From Halobacillus yeomjeoni (GTDB lineage Bacteria; Bacillota; Bacilli; Bacillales; Halobacillaceae): a stretch of DNA of 64,000 nucleotides. The position numbers and the translations under genes are program-made. The DNA lies in NCBI RefSeq assembly GCF_020171525.1, contig NZ_JAIVAI010000001.1, positions 1,426,001 to 1,490,000 of the forward strand, written 5' to 3'. Position 1 is the first letter of the stretch. Each line of letters starts with the position of its first letter. The notes beneath the pieces are model-generated. The model worked only from the letters and a program-made list of their open reading frames with translations. It searched no databases and was not told the DNA's origin. This document shows, in pieces, positions 1-8,651 of the stretch.

Positions 1-790
1 CTCCGTGCGTCCCTGGAAGCCATGCCGCAACCATTCCTGCAACTTCACCTTCAGCGACAGACTGCCACATCGGTCCGTTGTCAAGTGGTGTAATCGTCAC
101 GTCAAATCCTTGCTGCATCAATACTTGCGCTACCACGTTTGTTGAAGCAATTTCAGAATCCCAGTTGACGAAGACCAATTCAACTTCAGTACCTTCTACT
201 TTATCCGTACCTTTCGTCCATTCATCTACTTTATCCTGGTTATTTTCGATCCACTTCTTAGCTGCTTCCTCTTCACTCATACCTTCGTTGATATCAAGCA
301 TGACTGACTGCATATCATCTGCTGTCCATTGGAATTGATCAAGAATTTGATAAGCATTCGGCTTATCTTCTTCAAGACCTTTTCTTACCATTGTCTTGAT
401 CTGCTCTTCTCCACCAAAGACACCGTTTGGATCTTCAAGGTATTTAAGGTCATATTTTGCAAATTTCCAGTGTGGAGTCCAGCCTGTTACAACGATCGGT
501 TCTTCATTTTCAACAGCTTCACCTAATGCGGTAGCCATTGCACCTGAAGAAGAAGTAGATACTTCCCAGCCAGCCAAGCTATCGTATTCTTCAACAGCTT
601 TTTGTGCTGATTTAACGACTCCTGCTCCAGCCTCGATCCCAGTGATTTCGTAATTCATTTCTTCACTGGCGCTTTTTTCTTCCTTTGCTCCTGAATCGGC
701 TTCCTCCTCTGAAGAACCGCATCCTGCAGCAATTAAAGTCAAAGATAATCCGGCTGCTACGCCTAGACGCTTCCAATCAAAGTTAAACAT
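1..790 (-). CDS. opuAC: Glycine betaine ABC transporter substrate-binding lipoprotein OpuAC (partial)
   Basis: This is the extracytoplasmic receptor that binds glycine betaine and delivers it to the OpuAA/OpuAB importer. About 263 codons lie in the window and the C-terminus runs off the left edge. The N-terminus is a lipoprotein signal with a lipobox AAGC (Cys24) after a hydrophobic stretch, followed by a Glu/Ser-rich linker. The mature part contains GWTPHWKF, the Trp-containing segment typical of the quaternary-amine receptor fold. It is the last gene of opuAA-AB-AC, 73 bp after opuAB, with the ribosome site AGGGGAGAG in front of the ATG. Family assignment is secure from the operon context; choline-type substrates cannot be excluded. 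Confidence 0.93.
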   Translation of the reverse strand, partial: MFNFDWKRLGVAAGLSLTLIAAGCGSSEEEADSGAKEEKSASEEMNYEITGIEAGAGVVKSAQKAVEEYDSLAGWEVSTSSSGAMATALGEAVENEEPIVVTGWTPHWKFAKYDLKYLEDPNGVFGGEEQIKTMVRKGLEEDKPNAYQILDQFQWTADDMQSVMLDINEGMSEEEAAKKWIENNQDKVDEWTKGTDKVEGTEVELVFVNWDSEIASTNVVAQVLMQQGFDVTITPLDNGPMWQSVAEGEVAGMVAAWLPGTHG

Positions 791-818
791 GTAAATCTCT
801 CCCCTTATTATTTATATC

Positions 819-850
819 AAAGGAAAAAGAGGGTGACCTCCCTTTCCTTT
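819..850 (-). promoter_or_regulatory. Intercistronic stem-loop between opuAB and opuAC
   Basis: Read on the minus strand, AAAGGAAA and TTTCCTTT pair around an inner GGG/CCC stem. No U-run follows, so it is unlikely to be a full terminator. Its position before the receptor gene suggests an mRNA-stabilising or processing element that raises receptor output over the membrane subunits. That role is inference. Confidence 0.4.
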
Positions 851-863
851 CATCCCATTAAAA

Positions 864-1709
864 TTAATCGCCACGTTGTGTATTCAAGTTCTGGGTGAAT
901 CGATCGATGATGATGGCCAGGATTACAATACCAAGGCCGGCAACAAAGCCTGTACCTACGTCTGCTCGCTGTAAACCTGTAATAACTGTTTGTCCAAGGC
1001 CTTTAGCACCGATCATTGAAGCGATGACAACCATTGAAAGAGCAAGCATGACGGTTTGGTTGATTCCAGCCATGATCGTTTTCTTCGCCATTGGCAATTG
1101 AACTTTGAATAACTTCTGAACCCCGGTCGTTCCAAATGAATCGGAGGCCTCAATCAATTCATGAGACACTTGACGGATCCCTAAGTTTGTAAAACGAACG
1201 GTCGGTGGTGTAGCGAAGATTACGGACGCTGCAACCCCCGGAACCATACCGATACTGAAGAATGCAACTGCCGGAATCAGATAGACGAAAGCCGGCATCG
1301 TCTGCATGAAGTCCAAAATAGGCGTCAGAATTGTTTCAGCTAATTTGCTTTTCGCCATCCAGATACCAAACGGTACTCCGATAATGACGGAGATCAAACT
1401 GGCAAAGATGACAAGAGTGAACGTGTTCATCAATTCTGCCCAGAGCTCCTGGTTGGCAATGAACCAAAGACCAATCACGGAAAAAGCAGTCAAACCAAAC
1501 TTTTTTCCTGAGACGAAGAAAGCAAGAACTCCGACTATGAGAATGAATAACCAAATCGGAATGCTCATCAGCCATTCCTCAGCGAACATTTCAATGAAAT
1601 CGCCGAAATCATTTTTTATAAAATCAAATAAAAATTCAAATGTATCCGTAACCCAGTCTGTGGCGGCGGATATCCATTCCGCCATAGGAATCTTAGGAAT
1701 CAGACCCAT
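864..1709 (-). CDS. opuAB: Glycine betaine ABC transporter permease OpuAB
   Basis: This is the membrane permease of the OpuA betaine importer (281 aa). Hydrophobic segments occur from about residue 50 onward, and the binding-protein-dependent permease domain occupies the C-terminal two thirds. It includes an EAA-type cytoplasmic loop ([20 protein letters not shown]) that couples to the ATPase. The N-terminus carries an amphipathic extension ([18 protein letters not shown]), as in OpuAB/ProW proteins. It overlaps the 3' end of opuAA by 17 bp and its ribosome site GAGGTG lies inside opuAA, so the two are translationally coupled. Confidence 0.95.
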   Translation of the reverse strand: MGLIPKIPMAEWISAATDWVTDTFEFLFDFIKNDFGDFIEMFAEEWLMSIPIWLFILIVGVLAFFVSGKKFGLTAFSVIGLWFIANQELWAELMNTFTLVIFASLISVIIGVPFGIWMAKSKLAETILTPILDFMQTMPAFVYLIPAVAFFSIGMVPGVAASVIFATPPTVRFTNLGIRQVSHELIEASDSFGTTGVQKLFKVQLPMAKKTIMAGINQTVMLALSMVVIASMIGAKGLGQTVITGLQRADVGTGFVAGLGIVILAIIIDRFTQNLNTQRGD

Positions 1710-2895
1710 TTAAGTTCACCTCACTTCCAGCTAGTGCAGCAATGACTGCTCCTTTGACAATAATCCCTTTCAGTTTGCCGTCTTCAATAACAGCAACCGG
1801 CACAGGAGCATCATGAATCAATTCAAAGATTTCGTTCATAGATGTATCTTTAGATGCTTTTGGAATATCCGTGCGTAATATTCCTTTCAACTCTTTCACA
1901 TCTTTTTTAGCTGCTTCAGACACATCTTCAGCAGTGACATATCCATGCAGGTTCCTTTTAGCATCTGTCACATAAATCGTAGATAGTCCTTCCTTACGCA
2001 TACGCTCAAGAGCTGTCCTAGGACCATGCTTTTCAATATCTACCGTTTCAGGTCGCTTCATGATATGTTCAGCTGTCAATACTTTGGAACGATCGACATC
2101 TTCAACGAACTTCTCTACATAATCGTTCGCTGGATTCACCAAAATTTCTTCCGGCGTTCCGATTTGGACGATTTTACCGTCTTTCATCAATGCGATACGG
2201 TCCCCGATTCTCAAAGCTTCATCCAAATCGTGGGTGATGAATAGAATTGTCTTTTTCATCGTCTCTTGAAGCTCTAACAGCTCGTCCTGCATTTCTTTAC
2301 GAATCAGAGGATCGAGTGCTGAGAACGCTTCGTCCATTAACAGGACCTCAGGGTCATTGGCCAGTGCACGGGCAAGTCCTACCCTTTGCTGCATTCCGCC
2401 TGACAATTGACGAGGAAATTGGTTGATGTATCCTCCGAGCCCTACCATCTCCAATGATTCTTTCGCTCGCTTTTTACGTTCTTCTTTATTTACACCTTGC
2501 ACCTCAAGACCGAATTCGGCATTTTCCAAAATCGTACGGTGTGGAAACAAGGCGAATTTTTGGAATACCATGCTCAATTTTTCACGGCGAACTTTACGAA
2601 GATTCTGGCTGTCCATCTTCGCTAAATCCTGTCCATCGATATAAACGCTGCCCTCAGTCGGTTCAATCAATCGGTTGACCAAACGGACAAGCGTAGATTT
2701 ACCACTTCCGGACAATCCCATAATGACGAAAATTTCTCCTTCTTCAACATCAAAGGATGCACGGTTTACCCCGACCGTATTCCCTGTTTTTTCTAGTATT
2801 TCTTCTTTTGATAAACCTTCATCCAGATATTTGGTCGCTTTTTTAGCCTGTTTCCCAAAGATCTTGGATAAGTTTTCTACTTGGATGATCGGCAA
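1693..2895 (-). CDS. opuAA: Glycine betaine ABC transporter ATPase OpuAA
   Basis: This is the ATPase that powers betaine uptake (400 aa). The Walker A motif GLSGSGKST, signature LSGGMQQR and Walker B with DEAFSALDP are all present. The C-terminal roughly 120 residues form a tandem CBS module ([11 protein letters not shown] onward), which in OpuA-type ATPases senses ionic strength or nucleotides. A TTG start at 2895 is preferred: AGAGGTGAG sits just upstream of it, whereas the upstream GTG at 2904 would be part of that ribosome site. It is the first gene of the opuA operon and is divergent from a GbsR-like gene. Confidence 0.95.
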   Translation of the reverse strand: MPIIQVENLSKIFGKQAKKATKYLDEGLSKEEILEKTGNTVGVNRASFDVEEGEIFVIMGLSGSGKSTLVRLVNRLIEPTEGSVYIDGQDLAKMDSQNLRKVRREKLSMVFQKFALFPHRTILENAEFGLEVQGVNKEERKKRAKESLEMVGLGGYINQFPRQLSGGMQQRVGLARALANDPEVLLMDEAFSALDPLIRKEMQDELLELQETMKKTILFITHDLDEALRIGDRIALMKDGKIVQIGTPEEILVNPANDYVEKFVEDVDRSKVLTAEHIMKRPETVDIEKHGPRTALERMRKEGLSTIYVTDAKRNLHGYVTAEDVSEAAKKDVKELKGILRTDIPKASKDTSMNEIFELIHDAPVPVAVIEDGKLKGIIVKGAVIAALAGSEVNLNGSDS

Positions 2896-3035
2896 AAGTC
2901 TCACCTCTTATTTTTTCTTATTATGCTGCGTAACGTTCTTGTTTTATCCGAACTCGTTCAAGCACCTTTATTACTGTAACCTATTTGTAATAAAAAGTTC
3001 AAACGATAAATTCTTTAATTCAAGAACAAAAAATA

Positions 3036-3055
3036 CGTACAGTTTAAACTGTACG
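3036..3055. promoter_or_regulatory. 20-bp perfect palindrome, candidate operator of the opuA/GbsR-like pair
   Basis: The arms CGTACAGTTT and AAACTGTACG form an uninterrupted 20-bp palindrome. It lies about 140 bp upstream of the opuAA start and 125 bp upstream of the divergent GbsR-like gene. It is the only strong symmetric element in that region. Because the adjacent gene encodes a dimeric MarR/GbsR-type protein, the likely reading is its operator (inference). Confidence 0.55.
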
Positions 3056-3179
3056 AAGTTGAGTTATGAAAATGCTTTTCCTTACGTCTGTTTCCTTCGA
3101 TATACTCCTTTATCGTCTATTTTTAATAAAATCCAAAATATAGTAATCTAGCCTTAGACTTGTTGAAGAGGAGGATCTT

Positions 3180-3695
3180 ATGGTTCTAAAAGATCACCAC
3201 ACTATTGAAGATATTCACACGAAAGTCATACACGAATTTTCTAAAACACTTGAAATGTTCGGTCTATCTCCATCAGATGCCCGCCTTTTCGTTACCCTCT
3301 ACATCAATCGGGACCCTATGACTTTAGATGAGATGAGTGATGCTCTTGGAAAGAGTAAAACATCCATGAGTACAGGAGTACGAAGCCTGGTTGATCAAGG
3401 ACTCGTTGAACGTGTTTGGAAGAAAGGAGTCCGTAAAGACCTGTATCAGGCGAATGAAAACTTATATAAAAACTTCATGTCATCCTATATTAAGAAATGG
3501 CATTCGGCTACTAACGAACAAGAACAATCATTAAGATCGATTGAAGTCCAGCTCAAAGACCGCTGTCAGGAAATCTCAAAGGAAAAACAAATGGAAGTTG
3601 CTGATAGTTTGTATCATCGTATCGAGGATATGATCGGTTTTCATGATCTAATCTCAGGAGCATTCAATGAAATGAACCCTGAAAAAAATAAGTAA
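3180..3695 (+). CDS. GbsR/MarR-family transcriptional regulator next to opuA
   Basis: This is a 171-aa winged-helix regulator of the GbsR family, whose characterised members repress choline/betaine genes and sense choline or betaine. The DNA-binding region is around residues 40-90 (DEMSDALGKSKTSMSTGVRSL, then the wing KKGVRKDLY). The C-terminal half is predicted helical and probably mediates dimerisation and effector binding. The start follows GAGGAGG. It is divergent from opuAA and isolated by its own terminator, the layout of a local regulator of the betaine importer. It is a paralogue of the gene at 10095-10658. Which compatible solute it senses is not visible. Confidence 0.85.
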   Translation: MVLKDHHTIEDIHTKVIHEFSKTLEMFGLSPSDARLFVTLYINRDPMTLDEMSDALGKSKTSMSTGVRSLVDQGLVERVWKKGVRKDLYQANENLYKNFMSSYIKKWHSATNEQEQSLRSIEVQLKDRCQEISKEKQMEVADSLYHRIEDMIGFHDLISGAFNEMNPEKNK

Positions 3696-3700
3696 TAAAA

Positions 3701-3736
3701 GAAAGTCCAGTTCTTCAGAAGAATCTGGACTTTTTT
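3701..3736 (+). terminator. Intrinsic terminator of the GbsR-like gene
   Basis: The stem AGTCCAGTTCTT / AAGAATCTGGACT is followed by a T-run directly downstream of the stop codon. Confidence 0.85.
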
Positions 3737-3889
3737 AATATACTATTTCAGAACATTATCTCTTGAATTTTCAGCGAATATTATTATCATTATAGTAAGT
3801 GGACAAATTGACCATACACCTGTCTATTCCTCATAAATCGCAACTAACCTATTTCTTGAACTTAAGACTACCTAAAGAAGGTGAGATGA

Positions 3890-4462
3890 ATGAAGGATAA
3901 AGTCTCTAAACAGGAGGCTATATTTTACAGCCACAAGATGGCTCAATTATCAAAAGCTCTTTGGAAGGCCATCGAGAAAGATTGGCAGGAGTGGATCAAG
4001 CCTTTCCAATTGAACATCAATGAACACCATATCTTATGGATCGCTTACCACTTGAAGGGAGCAAGCGTCTCCGAAATTTCGAAATTCGGGGTCATGCATG
4101 TTTCCACAGCTTTCAATTTCTCGAAAAAGTTGGAAGAACGAGGACTTCTTCAATTTTCCAAAAGAGAAAATGATAAGCGGAACACCTATGTTGAATTGAC
4201 AAATGAAGGCGTGGAGTTATTAGAAGCTACCCTCCATGAATATGAACCAGAGGAAAGTTCAGTCCTTCAAGGCGCACTACCCATGACAGAAATGTATGGA
4301 AAACTTCCAGAATTCTTGGATTTGTCTGCTCTGATCAAGGAGATTTATGGTGATGAGTATATAGAGATTCTTGAACGTTCCTTAAATAATATAGAAAACG
4401 AAAACGCTATCCAGCAACCTACCGATATAGAAACGTATAAGAAACAATCCAAATCATCATAA
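3890..4462 (+). CDS. hpr: Transition-state regulator Hpr (ScoC), MarR family
   Basis: This is a 190-aa MarR-type repressor that in B. subtilis restrains extracellular protease and sporulation genes at the end of growth. The helix-turn-helix is around residues 55-90 ([26 protein letters not shown]), followed by the wing [15 protein letters not shown]. Length and N-terminal sequence ([22 protein letters not shown]) fit Hpr well. The ribosome site AAGGTGAG precedes the ATG. It is monocistronic and convergent with yhaI, the same neighbourhood as in B. subtilis. The acidic, Asn/Gln-rich tail is variable in this family. Confidence 0.93.
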   Translation: MKDKVSKQEAIFYSHKMAQLSKALWKAIEKDWQEWIKPFQLNINEHHILWIAYHLKGASVSEISKFGVMHVSTAFNFSKKLEERGLLQFSKRENDKRNTYVELTNEGVELLEATLHEYEPEESSVLQGALPMTEMYGKLPEFLDLSALIKEIYGDEYIEILERSLNNIENENAIQQPTDIETYKKQSKSS

Positions 4463-4469
4463 ACATTGT

Positions 4470-4511
4470 AAAACCCCTATTTCAAATGGTTCTTTTGAAA
4501 TAGGGGTTTTA
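4470..4511. terminator. Bidirectional terminator between hpr and yhaI
   Basis: A strong hairpin (AAAACCCCTATTTCAAA paired with TTTGAAATAGGGGTTTT) has A and T runs on both sides, so it can serve both convergent genes. Confidence 0.9.
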
Positions 4512-4841
4512 CTCTTCGCTTAACTCCTTCAATTTTTTCATCAAATCAGGGTAATACCCTTCCCTCTCCAAAGCAGAAATAGTTTGTTGAACGGGCAGCT
4601 TATATGGAAGCATGCCGGCAAAATGAATCAACAACGTTTCATGATGGAGAAGTCCGTCTTCAATCTCTTTTTGATAAGTGGAATCCAAATTTTCAAGGAG
4701 CTGCATCGTATGATGATATTCTTCCTCAGTAATTCCACTTTCAATGACTAGTTTTTTGAATGGGTACTTCTTCATTTCCTCTATATTCAATAGAAGCTGC
4801 AGTTGAAAAATGAAGGCTGCACAAGGATTTTCTTTTTTCAC
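4509..4841 (-). CDS. yhaI: YhaI-like DUF1878 protein
   Basis: This is a soluble protein of about 110 aa resembling B. subtilis YhaI (DUF1878), of unknown function. It is predicted all-helical, with the segment YPFKKLVIESGITEEEY characteristic of the family. The GTG start at 4841 is chosen because GGAGGG lies six bases upstream. The longer reading from 4874 would run through what looks like a -10 box (TATAAT). It is next to hpr, as in B. subtilis. No catalytic motif is visible. Confidence 0.75.
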   Translation of the reverse strand: MKKENPCAAFIFQLQLLLNIEEMKKYPFKKLVIESGITEEEYHHTMQLLENLDSTYQKEIEDGLLHHETLLIHFAGMLPYKLPVQQTISALEREGYYPDLMKKLKELSEE

Positions 4842-4860
4842 AATATTCCCTCCACAATCT

Positions 4861-4891
4861 ATTATAACAGCCACGTTTCATGTCACGTCAA
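4861..4891 (-). promoter_or_regulatory. Promoter of yhaI
   Basis: On the minus strand TTGACG and TATAAT are separated by 19 bp, with TATAAT about 20 bp upstream of the GTG start. The spacing is slightly long, so the -35 assignment is tentative. Confidence 0.5.
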
Positions 4892-5080
4892 TTCCCGAAA
4901 TGACGGTTTAGAAGTCAAGTTTATTTTTTCTGTAAAACCTATTGCTTTTTCTTGTGAAAGGTACTATGATTTCACATGTGCGCGTTACTTCTATAGAAAA
5001 CCATTAATAATGAATATTACTATCATAGCGATATTTCCTATAAAATCACAGTACTTTCTGCAGTAAAGGGGGATTCTCTC

Positions 5081-5632
5081 ATGATGAATTGCTGGAAATC
5101 AGTGAACATCAATAAAGAATTCGGTCTCAATCGCGTTTACTTGATGTCGTTTTTGACTGGACTTTTGTCCTTTCTACTGTTATATCTACCATTTGCCATG
5201 CTGCATGGAACGCACGATATGAATGATCATGGTTTCTTACCATTGCTTGTCATTCTATTCTGTCTTCCTTCCATGCACCGTTTAATGCATATATTGCCAT
5301 TAGCGCTGTTTTACAAAAAATTCAAAGTAAACTTCAAGTTCAAAAAACGGTTCGTACCGACTTTCACTTATCAATGCAAATCTAAATTATCTAAAAAGAC
5401 ATCCATCATCATGGCGCTTGCTCCGACCGTATTCATTACTATGCCGGCGTTGGTCATGAGCCTTGTCTTCCCACATTACTTCGCATACTTGATTTTGTTT
5501 GCTGCAGTGAATATCGGACTGTCTTTTTCAGACTTTCTATACTTGAATCATTTTGCAAAAGCTCCAAGGAAATGTGTTATTGAAAATGCAAAAGAAGGCT
5601 ACGATATACTCATACAACAAAGAGAAGCATAG
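5081..5632 (+). CDS. DUF3267 membrane protein
   Basis: This is a 183-aa protein with four likely membrane segments (about residues 20-45, 52-75, 108-130 and 133-155). It matches the DUF3267 family, in which some members resemble membrane metalloproteases. The family HExxH-type motif is not present here: the central segment reads SMHRLMHILP, so any protease activity is doubtful. The ribosome site AAAGGGGG precedes two adjacent ATG codons, either of which could be used. It lies between yhaI and prsA, a conserved location in Bacillaceae. Function unknown. Confidence 0.75.
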   Translation: MMNCWKSVNINKEFGLNRVYLMSFLTGLLSFLLLYLPFAMLHGTHDMNDHGFLPLLVILFCLPSMHRLMHILPLALFYKKFKVNFKFKKRFVPTFTYQCKSKLSKKTSIIMALAPTVFITMPALVMSLVFPHYFAYLILFAAVNIGLSFSDFLYLNHFAKAPRKCVIENAKEGYDILIQQREA

Positions 5633-5645
5633 ATTTCACCTTCAT

Positions 5646-5679
5646 AAACAGCGCTCCAGATCAGGAACGCTGTTTTTTT
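5646..5679 (+). terminator. Terminator after the DUF3267 gene
   Basis: AACAGCG and CGCTGTT pair and are followed by a run of seven T. Confidence 0.8.
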
Positions 5680-5764
5680 CTTCTTCCTTTGTTTCGTTCT
5701 TCTGTTCATCTACCTAAAATTTTGATAAAGTAGTTTCATAGGGAATAAAGGAGGTTTCTTCATC

Positions 5765-5947
5765 ATGGCAATCGGATTTATCTTGTATGCATTAGTGATC
5801 TTATTCGTGTTCAATTCACTCACTCATTCCTTATGCTTGAAAACCAAGATGTCGAATGAAAAGCAGACACGCGTTTTCCGGACAATCAATGTCCTAATTA
5901 CGATCTTACTCATATCTTCATATGTGGAAGTGCTGAATACACTATAA
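5765..5947 (+). CDS. Small membrane protein of unknown function
   Basis: This is a 60-aa protein preceded by a strong ribosome site (AAAGGAGG) and followed by its own terminator. It has two likely membrane helices (residues 3-19 and 39-56) joined by a short basic loop (KTKMSNEKQTR). I do not recognise the family. The clean expression signals on both sides make it a credible small gene rather than a chance ORF. Confidence 0.6.
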   Translation: MAIGFILYALVILFVFNSLTHSLCLKTKMSNEKQTRVFRTINVLITILLISSYVEVLNTL

Positions 5948-5952
5948 AGCAG

Positions 5953-5989
5953 CAGGCTTGGTTGAATACCCTCAACCAAGCCTGTTTTA
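5953..5989 (+). terminator. Terminator after the 60-aa membrane protein gene
   Basis: A 13-bp stem (CAGGCTTGGTTGA / TCAACCAAGCCTG) is followed by TTTT. Confidence 0.85.
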
Positions 5990-6173
5990 GTTATCCCATC
6001 CATGACGTGTTTCCGCTCCTCAACCATATCCACGATGAGGCTCATAGGTCCTCTTCCATATTTTCCGTCTTCTCTGTGGAATACATGAGGCAAATTATGT
6101 TATATTAACTCATGGGCTGAAAGAAGACCTCTACGTCAGGAAAATCATACTATTGTTTAGGAGTGTAACTTTT

Positions 6174-7058
6174 ATGAAGAAACTAGCAATTACGGCTGCT
6201 CTTGCAGCAAGCGTATTTACACTATCTGCTTGTTCATCCAATGCAGACGAATCAGAAACGGTCGTTGAAACTAATGGTGGAGAAGTAACCAAAGAAGAGT
6301 TCTACCAAGAACTTAAAAAAGAGAGCGGCGAAAAAGTACTACAACAACTAGTCATGAAAGAAGTCCTTTCTGCTAAGTATGATGTATCTGATGAAGCCGT
6401 ACAAAAAGAACTGGATACACTGAAAGAACAATATGGCGATCAATTCGAATCCGTACTTAAGCAAAGCGGATTCTCAAGCGAAGAGCAGTTCAAAGAAACA
6501 ATCCGCTTCAGCTTGCTGCAGGAAAAAGCAGCTTCCGAAGATATTGATATCAGTGAAGAAGCGATGAAAGATTACTATGAGCGAATGAAAACAGAAGTAG
6601 AAGCTTCTCATATTCTTGTCAAAGATGAAGAGACTGCAAAAGAAGTTAAGCAAAAACTTGAAGATGGTGCTTCCTTTGAAGAGATGGCTAAAGAGTACTC
6701 TCAAGATGGTTCTTCTCAAAAAGGCGGACAGCTTGGTTACTTCGGACCAGGAAAAATGGCTCCAGAATTTGAAAAGGCCGCTTATAACACTGAAGTAGGT
6801 ACAGTAAGTGAGCCAGTAAAAACACAATTCGGCTACCACTTGATCAAAGTAACGGACAAGCGTGATGTCGAAGATGTAAAACCATACGAAGAAGCAAAAT
6901 CTGAAATCAAGCGAACGTTGATCAGCCAGAAGGTCGATCAGCAGCAGCTTCAGCAAAAACTGGATCAAATCATGAAAGAAGCCGAGGTTGATGTGAAGAT
7001 CGAAGAATATAAAGATCTCTTCAAGCAGCCAGAAGCTGAAAAATCAGAAGAGAAATAA
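6174..7058 (+). CDS. prsA: Extracytoplasmic foldase lipoprotein PrsA
   Basis: PrsA is a membrane-anchored peptidyl-prolyl isomerase that folds secreted proteins outside the membrane (294 aa). The signal peptide ends in the lipobox LSAC. A parvulin (PPIC) domain spans about residues 135-230, visible as EASHILVKDEETA, GGQLGYFGPGKM and FGYHLIKV. Charged helical flanks form the chaperone arms. The ATG at 6174 is chosen because AGGAGTG lies just upstream and the signal peptide then begins MKKLAI; an upstream in-frame start at 6153 has no ribosome site. It is monocistronic and convergent with yhaL, as in B. subtilis. Confidence 0.95.
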   Translation: MKKLAITAALAASVFTLSACSSNADESETVVETNGGEVTKEEFYQELKKESGEKVLQQLVMKEVLSAKYDVSDEAVQKELDTLKEQYGDQFESVLKQSGFSSEEQFKETIRFSLLQEKAASEDIDISEEAMKDYYERMKTEVEASHILVKDEETAKEVKQKLEDGASFEEMAKEYSQDGSSQKGGQLGYFGPGKMAPEFEKAAYNTEVGTVSEPVKTQFGYHLIKVTDKRDVEDVKPYEEAKSEIKRTLISQKVDQQQLQQKLDQIMKEAEVDVKIEEYKDLFKQPEAEKSEEK

Positions 7059-7073
7059 TCGATTGAAATAGAG

Positions 7074-7102
7074 AAAGCCAGGTGATTCGATCACCTGGCT
7101 TT
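7074..7102. terminator. Bidirectional terminator between prsA and yhaL
   Basis: A perfect 12-bp stem (AAAGCCAGGTGA / TCACCTGGCTTT) with loop TTCGA lies between the two stop codons. Confidence 0.85.
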
Positions 7103-7299
7103 CATTTTGTTCCTGCCAATTCTTTCTTTTCTCTACGTTCCTTCTCTTCCGCTATCCGGTTGATATAGACTTGACCTTCTCGTTCAATGAATTGCTGTTC
7201 CAGATGATGTTCTGCTTTCATCGCGCGTAACGCCATATAACCACTCAAGAAAATGAAAAGAATACAGAAAAACACCCAGATCGGGATGCCAAATAACAT
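7102..7299 (-). CDS. yhaL: YhaL-like small membrane protein
   Basis: This is a 65-aa protein with one N-terminal membrane helix (IPIWVFFCILFIFLSGYMAL) and a charged cytoplasmic tail containing EREGQVYINRI. It resembles the spore-associated YhaL family. Position between prsA and yhaM matches the B. subtilis order. AGGGAGGAA lies upstream of the ATG. Its molecular role is not known. Confidence 0.72.
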   Translation of the reverse strand: MLFGIPIWVFFCILFIFLSGYMALRAMKAEHHLEQQFIEREGQVYINRIAEEKERREKKELAGTK

Positions 7300-7368
7300 A
7301 GAGAGTTCCTCCCTGTTCCATTTGTTTCTATCTTATGTAGGAACCTCTTCATATATGAACAAGCCTTA

Positions 7369-8631
7369 TCAAGCCCCCCCTTCCCGCTTATCCAATCTAG
7401 TGAACATCCAAACATAAATCAACGCTCCGCACATAGCGAAAAAACCGAGCAGAAGAAAGGTCATCGTGTAATTCAGGTAATTAGAAACGATCAAACTGAC
7501 AGGAGCAAGCAATCGTCCGATTGTAAATCTAAGGGAGGCTGCTGAAAAATACTGCCCTCTCATATCCTCCGGAGCCAGTTTTGAAACGAAACTCTCTTGT
7601 ATTCCTACTACCATCAACTCAGCGAATGTAAATATGGCCATAGCTAAGAGGAAAATCCAAATACTTTGAGTCAATCCATAAAGCGTGATTCCTACCGCAT
7701 AAAAAACGCATGAAAGGATGAAAACTCTCTTCTCTTTGAACTGGTTCATCCACTTCGTAACAATAACCGTGAATAAGGCGACCAGTAAACCGTTTTCTGC
7801 CAGTACGAGACCGAAAGCCTGCTCTCCTGTCAATGTGAGCGACCAATTGCCAATCTCAAACAGTTTTTGTTTATCAATGACTTCACTTGTATAAACAGCA
7901 ATCAGCAGATCCAGCTGCATGAAGGTTTGAGCTACAAAGATTCCTGCAACGATGAAAAGCAGGAATGTACGGTCCTTGGCGATGACACGATAGGCACTCA
8001 ACTCCTCCCAAATCGCAGTAATTGCGCCTTTCCCTTTCTCTTTCACACGTTCCTTGACCGTAATGGTCTCTTCAAGGAAATAAGCAAGGACTCCAGCCAA
8101 AATTGCCGTAATGACCGCTCCTGCGATAAGCATCTCGAAACGATATGTATAAAAGACGACACTCCCAATAACCGGGCCTATCACGACAGCGATATTGATT
8201 GAAGTATAAAACACTGCGAACACATCAGCTCTATGTTTCTCAGAAACTACATCTGCAATCATTGCATGGGATGCCGGCCAGTAAAACGCACCGAATACCC
8301 CTAATAAACTGAATGATACGAACGTCAATGCCGGTGAATCCATCCAGGGAGAGTTCGCCGCTGCGAATAAAACAAAAGTGACACTCTCACCGATGGCAGC
8401 AAAAACCATCATTTTCTTTCTTCCGAAACGGTCTGCGCAATACCCGCCGATCAAACTGGCGACGACCGAAAAGGCCTGGGATAACACCAGCAATAGACCG
8501 GCATAATCTTTACCGAATGACCGTTCAAAATAGATGGTCATAAAGGGGAAAAACATCCAAAACAGGATGTTGATTGCCCCTTCCCCGTATAATCGGATCT
8601 TTAAATTCCGATCCCACTCTCTCCATTTCAT
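7369..8631 (-). CDS. Major facilitator superfamily drug-efflux-type transporter
   Basis: This is a 420-aa protein with about 12 membrane segments. The MFS signature loop between helices 2 and 3 is present (GGYCADRFGRKKMM). The family is proton-driven drug:H+ antiporters. A large insert follows the central loop (about residues 245-275, TSEVIDKQKLFEIGNW). The start has GGAG upstream. It begins 20 bp after yhaM on the same strand, so the two are probably cotranscribed; this companion is not part of the B. subtilis yhaM operon as I recall it. The substrate cannot be read from sequence. Confidence 0.85.
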   Translation of the reverse strand: MKWREWDRNLKIRLYGEGAINILFWMFFPFMTIYFERSFGKDYAGLLLVLSQAFSVVASLIGGYCADRFGRKKMMVFAAIGESVTFVLFAAANSPWMDSPALTFVSFSLLGVFGAFYWPASHAMIADVVSEKHRADVFAVFYTSINIAVVIGPVIGSVVFYTYRFEMLIAGAVITAILAGVLAYFLEETITVKERVKEKGKGAITAIWEELSAYRVIAKDRTFLLFIVAGIFVAQTFMQLDLLIAVYTSEVIDKQKLFEIGNWSLTLTGEQAFGLVLAENGLLVALFTVIVTKWMNQFKEKRVFILSCVFYAVGITLYGLTQSIWIFLLAMAIFTFAELMVVGIQESFVSKLAPEDMRGQYFSAASLRFTIGRLLAPVSLIVSNYLNYTMTFLLLGFFAMCGALIYVWMFTRLDKREGGA

Positions 8632-8651
8632 TTCTCTATCTCCTATGACTG

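Noticed and set aside
5824-6093. 89-codon minus-strand ORF between the 60-aa membrane protein gene and prsA
   Set aside because: No ribosome site; it overlaps the opposite-strand small gene and its terminator.
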